64,000 nt of DNA from Ciona intestinalis (lineage: Eukaryota; Chordata; Ascidiacea; Phlebobranchia; Cionidae): positions 4,747,480 to 4,811,479 of the forward strand of contig NC_020168.2 of the NCBI RefSeq assembly GCF_000224145.3, in the 5' to 3' direction. A program made the translations under genes and the position numbers. Below are positions 35,117 to 48,310 of this stretch, in pieces (the stretch's first letter is position 1; every line of letters starts with the position of its first letter). The notes beneath the pieces were generated by a model, which saw only the letters and a list, made by a program, of their open reading frames with translations, was not told where the DNA came from and did no database searches.

Positions 35117-37504
35117 ATGGCGAAAAAGAAATCAAAGAAGGGAAAACAGGCGACCAACGGTGACCCGAAACCTGCAGGTCAAATTCAGGAGACTGTTGAT
35201 AGGGAAAAGAAAAGGCAAGTTACCTACATTTGTTGGCTACCATATCATATACGATGTAGGTTACATGTTAATTGAGTAAAGGGTAAACCTTACTAAAAAT
35301 ATATTTTGGGGGACTTTGTCCCTAAACACCCCGATCAAGTAAGTCGGGGTAAGATGGTCCATGTTTCATTCTTTATTATTTTCACATTTGGTAGTGTTTA
35401 GAGAATTATAAACCCGTATATTTACGACTCTTAAAACCACGTTTAAAATTTTCCTTATGTAACAACGGTATCCATCTTACTCCACAGTAACAGACCATCA
35501 ACACCGACGTTTTCAAAATACCGTGGAATACTGGTCGCAAGTTTGGTTTGTATGATAGCTGTCGCGATCGCTGTTTTTACTTCAACAACAACGATAACGA
35601 GCACGTAAGTATTTGTGTATGGGCTTAATTTATCCATAGATTTTTAAACAATCCGCATTTCGCTGTTTCCTTATTTGGAAACGAATCTTTTATATTTGCC
35701 GAATTTTAGGTGAGGAACGTTGAGATTTTAAGATATTTATTTACAGACCACAAATTAAAGTCGTTTATGAAGAACCAATTTACCTTGATCCAAAATCAGA
35801 AAGCAGTGAACGGGAATTTGAAAATTTTTCTGATGTCGGCGTGAAAGAGGAAGACAGAAGACAAAAGGAAAAAGATGACAACGGAGGAGTAATAGATGCT
35901 CCTGCGGAAGACGATCAAGATGTGCACGGAGTACCAAGAATCGAGGAAGAGGAGACTCAGGAAAATTTAAGCGATGACGAAACAGACGATACCTCGCACC
36001 CAAACGGAGATGAAATTACTGATAGTGGTGATTTTGTCGTGGAGGAGAAAGATCGCAGGTCGGATGTTGGAATCAAGGTTAGTTCCGATAAATTGGAAGA
36101 TGCGATGGAAGGTTTAGATTCTTTGGAAACGAAAGTGGAGGTCAAGAAGAAAGAGGAAGAAAAAGAAGAAGAAGAATGGATTGAGAAGGAAACTCCTGAG
36201 AAAGTAAAACAAGTTTTGGAGTTTCCACTCAATAAGAATAAAAAAGAGATTTTGGGCTCCGTGCAAGAGCACGAAAAAAGAAATTACGAAAAAGAGTTTA
36301 AAGAGAATGCTGTGGACATACCGGAAGATAATGAAAAGATGTTGCAACCAGAAGATGAAGATGGAACAGTGAAACTAAACAAAAATATCAATCAGGTGAC
36401 GCCGAAAAACGTAGTCGCCGTGGAACAGGTGGATACTACTAATGGCAATGGCAGCTTATTAAACATTGAAAATAATGCAACCTCTAAAATTCCAAATATA
36501 TCTGAAAGTGCCACTGAGTCTGAGGTATCCGAAGATGTTATAAAAACAGAGGATACAGCAGAGCAGAAGGAAAATGATAAATCCTTTGACAAGCCGACTG
36601 TTAGTCCAGCAGCAGTCGATAAATTAGCCGACCAGAATTTGACGGTAATAGTTGACAAATTGGTAAAAGCACACCCCAGAGACATTAAGAAGTTAGAACT
36701 AACATTGCCAAGTAAGAGTCCATGGTTTGAGTTCAGCCAATATGTTTATTCTAGCAGTAACATATTCATTTACGTTTTACAGCGGCCGACAGTGAACCTC
36801 GTACAAAGAAGCAAAAATCTTTAGACGCTAAGTATTTTTGCAATACCTTTCTAAAGTAATGGACTGAATCATGTATAACGCGTTTATGTTTTACAGTTAC
36901 ATTAAAGTTACTGACGGTGTTATGAAAATGGTGCTGGATAAAGGATCAGGTAGCTTACCTAGGCCTGGTGACGTCATAAGCATGCATTGTGTCGGTTACC
37001 TGGACGAAAATCCACCCGTTCAGTTTTGGAGCACGCGAGAACTTGGACAGAGGATATTTTCATTTGCTGTTGGCAAGAAACAAGTTATTAAAGGTGGTTG
37101 CGGTCAAGGGCGACAATAAAAAAAAATTGTTACACCCAAATAAAACAAAAATTGTCCCAACTTGAAAAAATCGTCCCATCTAATAAAGAGAGTTATAAAA
37201 CGTATTCTCTCGATTCCCATAGACCGTTGTTAATGTGCTAATGGTATCCCATTTTCCCCCACAGTACTATACGCTTAAACTACAGTGTATATGGTAAACT
37301 CGTATGCACTCACGTATGCTCGAAGCTATATACTGCCGCAGGTTGGCCACTAATCGGTTATTTCTTGCAGGTTGGGATGAAGGCGCGGCTTCGATGAAGC
37401 TTAGAGAAAAAAGCAGATTAAAAATCGAAGCTAAGAAGGCATACGGGGTGTTTGGGTTCGAAGCGTGGGGATATCCTTTATATTTGGTAGTTTATTTATT
37501 TTAG
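35117..37504 (+). CDS. Single-pass membrane protein with long acidic linker and C-terminal FKBP domain
   Basis: Six exons, 517 aa: 35117-35214, 35494-35604, 35747-36711, 36783-36831, 36897-37093, 37371-37504; 1554 nt in frame. A very basic N-terminus (MAKKKSKKGKQ) is followed by one membrane segment (about 45-63), then about 330 residues of Glu/Lys-rich disorder. A basic patch RTKKQKS comes next, then an FKBP-type peptidyl-prolyl isomerase domain (about 409-517) with KQVIKG-GWDEG and KKAYG. By alignment from memory to FKBP12, Trp59 and Tyr82 equivalents are kept. Tyr26 reads Cys (SMHCVGY), and Asp37 in the FDSS-like turn reads Trp (QFWSTRE), so isomerase activity may be weak. The last beta strand is short (GYPLYLVVYLF), so a further exon may be missed. 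Intron 1 has a GC donor (AAAAG/GCAAGT). I do not recognise an orthologue. Confidence 0.75.
35339..35490. mobile_element. TIR MITE inside intron 1 of the FKBP gene; its right end provides the splice acceptor
   Basis: The left end is 'aagtcggggtaagatgg' and the right end 'ggtatccatcttactccacag' in part. The conserved right-end word CCACAG is directly followed by TAACAG and then exon 2, so the pyrimidine tract and the first of two in-frame AGs are element-derived. Confidence 0.7.
37130..37270. mobile_element. TIR MITE, left end degraded
   Basis: The right half 'gtgctaatggtatcccattttcccccacagtact' (two words joined here) and the inner 'agagagttataaaacg' are clear. The left end is replaced by A-rich sequence. 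In the last FKBP intron. Confidence 0.6.
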
Positions 37505-38711
37505 TGCATTGAGTAACACGTCCAATGCGGAAAACCTCATCTGCTCATAGTGGCTAAAAGAAACTTGGTTTTTCCTTGCGTGGTTGGAAAACGACAGTCG
37601 TTATAACGCGGGTGTTCATTCACCTCGTGCCAGCTGCAAGTTACCATGTATGCTACTTTGTGGTTGATTATTTTTTATGTATGGCTGATTATACAACACG
37701 GATGGCCAAACGTAAAGTTTCTTAGTTTTCCAAACATACAAAAGCGAAACTAAAGGGGCTAATTTACTAGTTTGTTACTCATTTCATGTTAGCAAATTTT
37801 AGGTTCGATAGTTTGCCTGATTCTATTTTTAAATGATTTACGAAGTAGTAACCACGTTGGTAACAACTAAATACGAAATCCTTAACACATTGTGTACAAT
37901 ACCACCCAACTGCGACATTATCCTCGAACTAGAAGTGGTGAGCATTAGGAGAATGAGACAACTGTGACGACAACATATAAACAAAACTCACGCCACACCA
38001 TGTTACGTTATGTACAAACATGGGCGTTGCTGGATGCTCATATGATTAACCTCGTATTTAGATAAAGTTGGTGAAAACTGTTCTTTGTATCTTTCGATTT
38101 CGTGGTCGTGCCTGTTTTCTCTTCAATAATAAGCGCCCATGTTTAAGCATACTGGTAGTTACATTATGGACGGAAAACAAAAAATTTGTGGCAATAAAGT
38201 GAAACTAATATAAGCGTTATGGAGCGATGAGGTAACACGGAAGAACTGGTCAGATCGTTCGTTAAGTGTAACATGGAAGTAAAGTTTGCAACAATAAAAG
38301 AGATGATTAATTAAATAAAGTGCATGGCAAGATATGGTAAGTTTTGAACTATAGCCTACCAGAACTGCAAGTGGATACTGTCATACTGACAAGGTGAAAA
38401 TGTAAAACAAATGTTAGATCTGTATCATATGCTTAAATAAAAGATGGCAAACTGTTTGACAAATGTGACAAAGGGAAATAACGTTAATGAATAAATTGAT
38501 GCTTTATACTATTGGAAGTAAACTTTAGTACATGTGTACGTGTGAAAAATGTGAACTTTATGGGTTAATTATTTTGAAAATAACAAGTAAAAAAACAAGC
38601 ACTGCTAGCGTTCCAGTACAAAATTAGGTTTGAGCATAAAATACTGCAATTATAATAAGTGGCAAGTACAAAGATGTTTTAAATTGTAGCACACAGTAAT
38701 GACATGAGTTG
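37505..38711. other. Spacer between convergent FKBP and MOSMO genes
   Basis: Contains one SINE-like copy (37565-37720, minus orientation) and AT-rich sequence with no coding frame above background. A possible last exon of the FKBP gene was looked for and not found. Confidence 0.45.
37565..37720 (-). repeat. SINE-like composite repeat, tail and linker
   Basis: Reverse complement of the family tail: 'cttgcgtggttggaaaacga', 'cacctcgtgccagct', 'gcaagttacc' and 'ctttgtggttgattatt' in order. It shares long identical words with the copy at 4390-4635. Confidence 0.7.
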
Positions 38712-38903
38712 TATAGTAGGATGGGGGGAGATGGGACACTTTTGGCACAAAATATCCAAATATCTTGGTTTAAACAATAAACAACGGTCTATGGTAGTGG
38801 TGAAGATTTGGTTTTACAATTTTTTGAATGTGGTTTGTTTACTTCCAAATCAGACGAGATAATAGAATGAAAAGATGTCTGACATTCCCCCACCCTAGTA
38901 TAT
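38712..38903. mobile_element. TIR MITE just downstream of the MOSMO stop codon
   Basis: It begins 'tatagtaggatggggggaga' and ends 'cattcccccaccctagtata'. It starts 34 bp past the stop of the distal MOSMO exon, so it probably lies in the 3' UTR. Confidence 0.8.
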
Positions 38904-38936
38904 AAGTAACAAATAAGAGCATTTTTAAATTTTTGT

Positions 38937-40625
38937 TCAAATAAGATTGTTTGCAATTTCAATGTCCACCATTTGAGGCACACAAACACGGGCAGCGACG
39001 ACAAGTCCTGTGAAACAGCTGAATATGGATAATGTGAAAAGTACGTAAGAATTTCCAACATTTGCTGATCTCGGCAACAGAAACGGAGCACCACCGATGA
39101 CAGGTGATTGGAAACCAACAGGAAAGAGAATGCTTGCAACACACAGCATTGACACTGAAAATAATGACACTACATCATAGGAGTCTTGTGTTTTCAATTT
39201 TTAAGTTAAATCATGAGGTAGTATTGTTTAAATGCAGTTTAACTAATTGTAGTCAAACATAGGAAACCTTACAGCTGGGTTTTGTTGTTTATGCTAATGA
39301 AACAGGCCTGCTAGAATACATGTTGTTACCTTTTTTTTAAAACTCGAAGTTACATGTCACTCCTAATTTTACGCACAACAGGTATAATGCTATCAAAAAT
39401 AAAATGTCTCAAATGTATAAATGTCAGTTAAAATGAAAATATGTGTTTTTAAGTTAAGTGACAACTTGAAAATGCGCACGCTATGTAATAAAGAAGTTAC
39501 CATATATTAGTAGTGTGGGAAACTATCATCTGTTGAGTAACCACATTCGCATTGGCATCATTAGAATGCACCATCCTGAACAAGATAACACCACAGCAAA
39601 CACCCATAGGAGTTTATAAGAGTCTCCTAGACTCCACACAGCAGGTAGATTGAATGGAGCACCACCAACAGATACTTGACGGAAACCAATAGGAAAAAGA
39701 ATTCCAACGTGACACAAGCAACCAACTGGGTAAAATGACAAACTTAAGATGTGTGGATGTTTAAACACAAAAAAAGTTGACAGAAAGGAAAAGTTTTAAA
39801 AATACTACAGAGTATTCTGTTACAGAAAAGTCTATAGTGAAATTATATGGAAATTGAGAGTGTTTATGATGGTATGAACTTACTTGCACTAAAGGCCACC
39901 CAACGAGCATACATAAGCATAGAACGGTGCCAATGAGATAAGACAACTAGTATGCATGTGCCTGCCAAACATGCAATACCAGCAGAGAGAAAAAATAATG
40001 CACATATCCACTCAGGAGGTAAGGTGGGGGAGAAACATATCCGGTCACGTCCGAAAATTGTCTGACACTGTTTAGTTAATCCTAAAGTCAGCGCACCTAT
40101 GAACAAAAAATTGTAGTTAGGTTTAAGGAACTATTAAATGTATTGTAAACATTTTTTTGACTATTTTATATATATAGACAGCCTTTATGATATATTATAT
40201 ATATATTTGGACTTTTTTATCATTGTATACATGAGTCTTCAGGATTTTTTATGGACACCAACTTTTACTATTCTATGTTATACAATTTTACAGAACACAT
40301 GCTAAAACATTTACAATATTTTTTTTTCATTTTATGCCATACATTTAAGTATTACAGTTAAATAAATTGTGTTGCTGCAACTTGGGGTAATGGGCCAAAT
40401 CTGACCTAAATCCCAGATATCCAAGGACCTCACCCATGCATAACAGAACTACATTGTGTAATTCATTACAGATCATATAGAAATTGCCCCCACACACTGA
40501 CACCTATATATAACAATACCTGCAACAGCCCCTGTGTTGATCCAGTCTGGATGTGCCAAGCTGGCAATAGCAAAAACTTCAGAGCTAAAAAATAAGATGC
40601 CAGAGATGACAGTTAACTTATCCAT
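38937..40625 (-). CDS. MOSMO: MOSMO (modulator of smoothened) homologue, with two alternative last exons
   Basis: Four-pass membrane protein; in vertebrates MOSMO dampens Hedgehog signalling by lowering surface Smoothened. Exon 1 is 40625-40520 (MDKLTVISG... HPDWINTG), exon 2 is 40096-39884 (GLTKQCQTIFGRDR, LPPEWICALFF, ARWVAFSA). Two candidate last exons follow, both with a clean acceptor and phase 1: 39725-39526 (proximal) and 39154-38937 (distal). They give 172 and 178 aa. The distal exon (ASILFPVGFQ, GGAPFLLP, SYVLFTLSIF, RVCVP) keeps the vertebrate pattern best. The proximal exon keeps GILFPIGFR and GGAPFNLP but differs after that and ends MPMRMWLLNR. No canonical AATAAA is seen just after the proximal exon. 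Confidence 0.88.
39526..39725 (-). other. Alternative (proximal) last exon of MOSMO
   Basis: It encodes 66 residues homologous to the product of the distal exon 39154-38937, with the same entry phase and the same core FP(I/V)GF...GGAPF-LP. A duplicated terminal exon is the simplest reading. Whether it is spliced in, and in which cells, needs transcript data. Confidence 0.75.
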
Positions 40626-40918
40626 CTACATCCAGACACACTGTAAGCAATGTAAAGTTTAAGCTTCTATAATGTCAAACACATTACACTAAATGCAGAA
40701 CAATATTTTGATTTTTGATGACACTACTAGATTGCACAAGTCAAGTACCAATGCAATAAACATAAATTATAAAACAGAATTAACAAAAAGATTGCATAGC
40801 TAAAATTTACCATATAAAAATAAAGATTAAAAGGCTAAATACATTTAAAGCATAGGGTAATTTGTTTAAACTCTATAAATTATAAGTATGAGTATTACGT
40901 ATATCATGAACTGCATGT

Positions 40919-40924
40919 TTTATT
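40919..40924 (-). terminator. Poly(A) signal AATAAA overlapping the SUGCT stop codon
   Basis: On the minus strand the coding end reads GTG AAA TAA AAC, so the stop codon lies inside AATAAA. If used, the 3' UTR is only about 15-30 nt. Confidence 0.5.
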
Positions 40925-42134
40925 TCACAACACCAGATGCAACTAATTCATCAATTTGCTCATCTGTGAAATCGACGAGGTTGCTCAACACCTCCCTCGT
41001 GTGTTGGCCAAGTGTAGGAGGTGAAGTCGCATCCAAGTAAGAGTGGGAGCTGTATCGAACCGGAGGAGCAGGGATCCGGATGTTTCTTCCACATGCTGGA
41101 TGATCCATTTCCATGATCATTTTATTGTGGAGGACCTGAGGATCATTAAAGGTTTCTTCCATGTTGTTGATAGGTCCGTATGGGAACCCACAATCTTCCA
41201 ATATCACTAACCAATCTTCCATGGTTTTTGCTTGGAATATTTCAGACAGAATCCCAATAAGTTCAACTCTGTTAACTACCCTGTCTTTGTTGTCCCTGAA
41301 TTTATTATTTGTGATCAAATCTTCCACCTTAAGAAGCTGACAGAGTTTTTCAAAATGCTTGTTGTTGCCAGCACCAACTGTGAGAAATTTTCCATCCTTT
41401 GTTTTGAATGATTGGTAAGGGACAATACTGGCATGACCGGTACCCCACCTTTTTGCTTCCAGACCAGCGTTTAAGTAACTGGAAGCGACATGAGTCAGCA
41501 TAGAAACTTGTGTAGATAAAAGATTACATTCAATTTTTTGCCCCAGGCCGGTCTTTTCTCTGTGTAGAAGAGCAGCAAGTATAGCCCCATGAGCAAACAA
41601 GCCAGTTGACATGTCAGTCATAGCGACTCCTGCTCTACAAGGGTCGCCATTTTCCGGACCTGTGATGTGGTTCAGTCCTGCAACAGAAGAAGCAATGACA
41701 TCATACCCTGCCCTGGTTGCATATGGCCCATCAGACCCATACCCAGTAATAGAACAATATACTAAACTTTCATTAATCTGCTTTATTTCCTCGTAACCAA
41801 ACCCCATTCGATCCAGCTGTCCAGGGATGTAGTTTTCCATAAGTACATCACTCTTCTTCACTAATTTCTTTATAATGTCCGCCCCTTTTTCATGTTTTAT
41901 ATTAACACCAACGCTTTTCTTGTTACGATTAATTGAAATAAAATAAGCGCTCTCAGATCCCAGGAACGGAGGACCCCACTCCCTTGTTCCATCCCCAACT
42001 TCCGGATGTTCGATTTTAACAATCTCTGCTCCCATATCTCCTAAGATCATGGAAGCAAAGGGTCCAGCAAGAATTCGTGACATGTCAAGAACACGAACTC
42101 CATTTAAAAGTTTAGTAGCAGATGAAACAGACAT
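40920..42134 (-). CDS. SUGCT: Family III CoA-transferase, succinate-hydroxymethylglutarate CoA-transferase type
   Basis: Transfers CoA between short dicarboxylic acids; the human enzyme uses succinyl-CoA with glutarate and 3-hydroxymethylglutarate and is mitochondrial. One uninterrupted 404-aa frame. The N-terminal glycine/arginine-rich nucleotide part reads LDMSRILAGPFASMILGDMGAE-type sequence. The predicted catalytic aspartate is Asp174 in VAMTDMSTGL, followed by GAILAALLHREKTGLGQ. The family C-terminal motif GFPYGPINNMEE is present. Length matches the family. No clear mitochondrial presequence is visible, so an upstream leader exon is possible. The human gene has many introns; this one has none. 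It is 322 bp downstream of PEX3 on the same strand and 295 bp upstream of MOSMO. Confidence 0.9.
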   Translation of the reverse strand: MSVSSATKLLNGVRVLDMSRILAGPFASMILGDMGAEIVKIEHPEVGDGTREWGPPFLGSESAYFISINRNKKSVGVNIKHEKGADIIKKLVKKSDVLMENYIPGQLDRMGFGYEEIKQINESLVYCSITGYGSDGPYATRAGYDVIASSVAGLNHITGPENGDPCRAGVAMTDMSTGLFAHGAILAALLHREKTGLGQKIECNLLSTQVSMLTHVASSYLNAGLEAKRWGTGHASIVPYQSFKTKDGKFLTVGAGNNKHFEKLCQLLKVEDLITNNKFRDNKDRVVNRVELIGILSEIFQAKTMEDWLVILEDCGFPYGPINNMEETFNDPQVLHNKMIMEMDHPACGRNIRIPAPPVRYSSHSYLDATSPPTLGQHTREVLSNLVDFTDEQIDELVASGVVK

Positions 42135-42456
42135 TTTACCAAATACCGAAGTCCAATACCCTAATTTACCAAAATGTAGCTAGCAGGTAATAGGTATCCT
42201 ATTCCTAAGAACTGAATACAACAAAAAATTGTTTAAAATAAATTATAATTAGTATAACTATAACCACTAAATTGCTTTAAAAACAAATATATGTAAGTTT
42301 CAAGAAGGATGCTTATGTGGTGAATTTATAGGTAGAATACTAAAAGCAGCTTTTTAAAATATAGCTATGAAGCAACATGATATTTGGGACATTATGCCAG
42401 GTTGACCTTCATGGTGCAACTGCAACAGATATGTTTTGTTTTTAAAATCTGTGTGA

Positions 42457-43530
42457 TTAAGATGGTAAATCGAAACAGGACTTATAAACATTAAACGCAA
42501 ATTTTCCCATTATTGGGTTAATCATCAAACGCTGCAAGAAGTCTGCAGAATAAACAGATTTAAGTTTAGTGTTTAACAGTGGCAGTGCTTTTGCAAGGGG
42601 TATAGATAGAGGCAAAATGTCCTCATCTTTGATGTAAGAAGATTTAGAAGATATTGCCATATTTTCAACATTCGCTGTAAAGGCCTCAGCAATAAATGTA
42701 ACACTTTCACGGAAACATTCAAAGAATACATCACTGCAGTCACTAGATTCAAGTATATCAAATGTAAGCTCTAACCAGTTTTGGGGAAGTTTCTCATTTT
42801 GTGAAAATTCATCATCTGTGTTGTATGAGGGCAGAGCAGGGTGAAACGCACCTTCAAGTTCAGTGTTTCTAGATTTTATTTTCATTTCTCTCATTAAACA
42901 GCTGAAAACACTGCGAAGTGCCGTTTCTATGTTCTCACCGCCGACGTGATGTTGTAGCGGCATTGATCCAATTATATCACTTGTAATTTTGTGGCAAAGT
43001 TCAGAAACTTGTGCAATTCCTTCACTTAACATGTGTTTGTGGCATAAAGACAAAAACACCTGAACGGCCATGTTTTCATTATAAGTTTGGACATCACCTC
43101 TGGCAGCAAGTTGGTGTAACTGAACTTGGACAGTTATTGTGACGAGATTCAAACAATAAATCCCTGCAACGAGACGTGAAAACACACCAACTTTCAACTG
43201 GTTCCATAGCTCCAACTTCTTTCCATATTCTTTGTCTTTTAACCTTCTTAATATAACTTCTGTATCATTGAGCATCAAAACTTTCTTCAAAACACTGTCC
43301 AACATCACTTCAACCAATGAACAAGCATGAAGCTGAACTTGATCAAACGCCTTCTCCTGCTTCTTCCTTTCCATTATCTTCTTCTGATCCTCCGCAACAA
43401 ATGAGTTTAATTTGTACTCCGCATACTTGAGAGACCCGATGACCCCTCCAAGAAAAACTCCGGTGAAAATGAACTTGTTTTTGTGGCGTTTCAAGAACGA
43501 ACAGATTTTTTGATGAAAAAGAAATGGCAT
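42457..43530 (-). CDS. PEX3: Peroxisomal biogenesis factor 3 (PEX3)
   Basis: Membrane receptor for PEX19 that inserts peroxisomal membrane proteins. Single exon, 357 aa from the Met at 43530 (a further in-frame Met lies at 43539). The start MPFLFHQKICSFLKRHKNKF aligns with the family N-terminus ending FLKRHKKK, followed by the membrane anchor FIFTGVFLGGVIGSLKY and a cytosolic helical body. Family features include LELWNQLKV, QVQLHQLAARGD (human QLNIIGGY position) and SIPLAKALPLLN near the C-terminus, which matches SLPLAKIIPIVN in mammals. Vertebrate PEX3 has about 12 exons; no intron is seen here. It diverges from the CCDC102-like gene with 452 bp between start codons. Confidence 0.87.
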   Translation of the reverse strand: MPFLFHQKICSFLKRHKNKFIFTGVFLGGVIGSLKYAEYKLNSFVAEDQKKIMERKKQEKAFDQVQLHACSLVEVMLDSVLKKVLMLNDTEVILRRLKDKEYGKKLELWNQLKVGVFSRLVAGIYCLNLVTITVQVQLHQLAARGDVQTYNENMAVQVFLSLCHKHMLSEGIAQVSELCHKITSDIIGSMPLQHHVGGENIETALRSVFSCLMREMKIKSRNTELEGAFHPALPSYNTDDEFSQNEKLPQNWLELTFDILESSDCSDVFFECFRESVTFIAEAFTANVENMAISSKSSYIKDEDILPLSIPLAKALPLLNTKLKSVYSADFLQRLMINPIMGKFAFNVYKSCFDLPS

Positions 43531-43775
43531 TTTGACCAACCAGATCAGTTTTAATACAGTTGACTTGAGATTAACTATAATTTAAAGGTTGGAAAAGTAT
43601 GTTAGGTCCAAAAATAATATCAAAACTAATTTTAGGTATAACAGTATGTTAACAAGATTATAAACGTAAACAGCAAATTTCAACTCCGTCCAAATTGTCA
43701 GCATGGTTGGGGACCACTAACCAGAAATTTTACACATATTTTAACATAATTTAGGTGTTTAATATGAGAAAATAC

Positions 43776-43982
43776 CTTAACCGCATACGCAACATGCATT
43801 TCCGACATGCTTCTCTTTCACTCTGAAATCTGTGTTTCGCTTCATTGAATAAATTGGGGAAATCCCTGGGTTGGTTCTCATGTTTCAAACGACTGAATTC
43901 AGTGTGTTCAGACTTTAGTTGCCGATCGTACAAGCTGAGACAATCTTTCAATTCTCGAGCTGGAGAGAGACAGTGGTACAAT

Positions 43983-43983
<1 letters not shown>
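43776..43983 (-). other. Unassigned open frame antisense to the CCDC102A-like leader
   Basis: Minus-strand open frame of about 68 codons, charged and helix-like (ARELKDCLSLYDRQLKSE, NLFNEAKHRFQSEREACRK), running exactly to a good donor (TTAAG/GTATTT at 43776). It has no ATG of its own but has a possible acceptor (AACCAG). No in-phase downstream exon was found before PEX3. It may be a real exon, a PEX3 leader exon or chance. I do not recognise the protein. Confidence 0.25.
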
Positions 43984-47920
<3,937 letters not shown>

Positions 47921-48310
47921 AATTCTTAATGTTTTATACCACTGTTTTGTAAGGTTCATTTTTTAGTGTATATTGCGCAAATTATTGTAAAACACTGTAG
48001 ATTTTCTAAAAATTTTGGCATACTATTTATTAAGGCACCTCATTCAATCTTGTTTCATGTCTGCTGTGCAATGCATGCTCTTATATTTCTTCCTCATTTC
48101 ATTTTAACAAACACTTTTTTTTGTATAAATTGAATCATGAACTGTTACATGACACTGTATAATTATGTTCCTATTATTTGCACTCACTTATGTAAATGAA
48201 GTAGAGTAATATTTTTTATAGAAACGTAGAATAAAATACTCTATATAAAATTTGAATGATATTAATTAGAAAAAAATGAAATATGAAAAGACTGAAAAAT
48301 GTAAGATATT
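47921..48310. other. Overlapping 3' ends of the CCDC102-like and iduronidase genes
   Basis: The two genes converge here with 390 bp between stop codons. An AATAAA for the plus gene lies near 48230, and one for the minus gene is at 48026-48031. If both are used, the 3' UTRs overlap by about 200 bp in antisense. Confidence 0.45.

Noticed and set aside
35957-36685. Three minus-strand frames opposite the FKBP acidic exon
   Set aside because: Complement of Glu/Lys-rich codons gives Ser/Phe-rich frames; no independent support.
40920-43530. Recent processed pseudogenes (for the intronless SUGCT and PEX3)
   Set aside because: Frames are intact, catalytic and structural motifs are kept, and no poly(A) tract or target duplication is visible.
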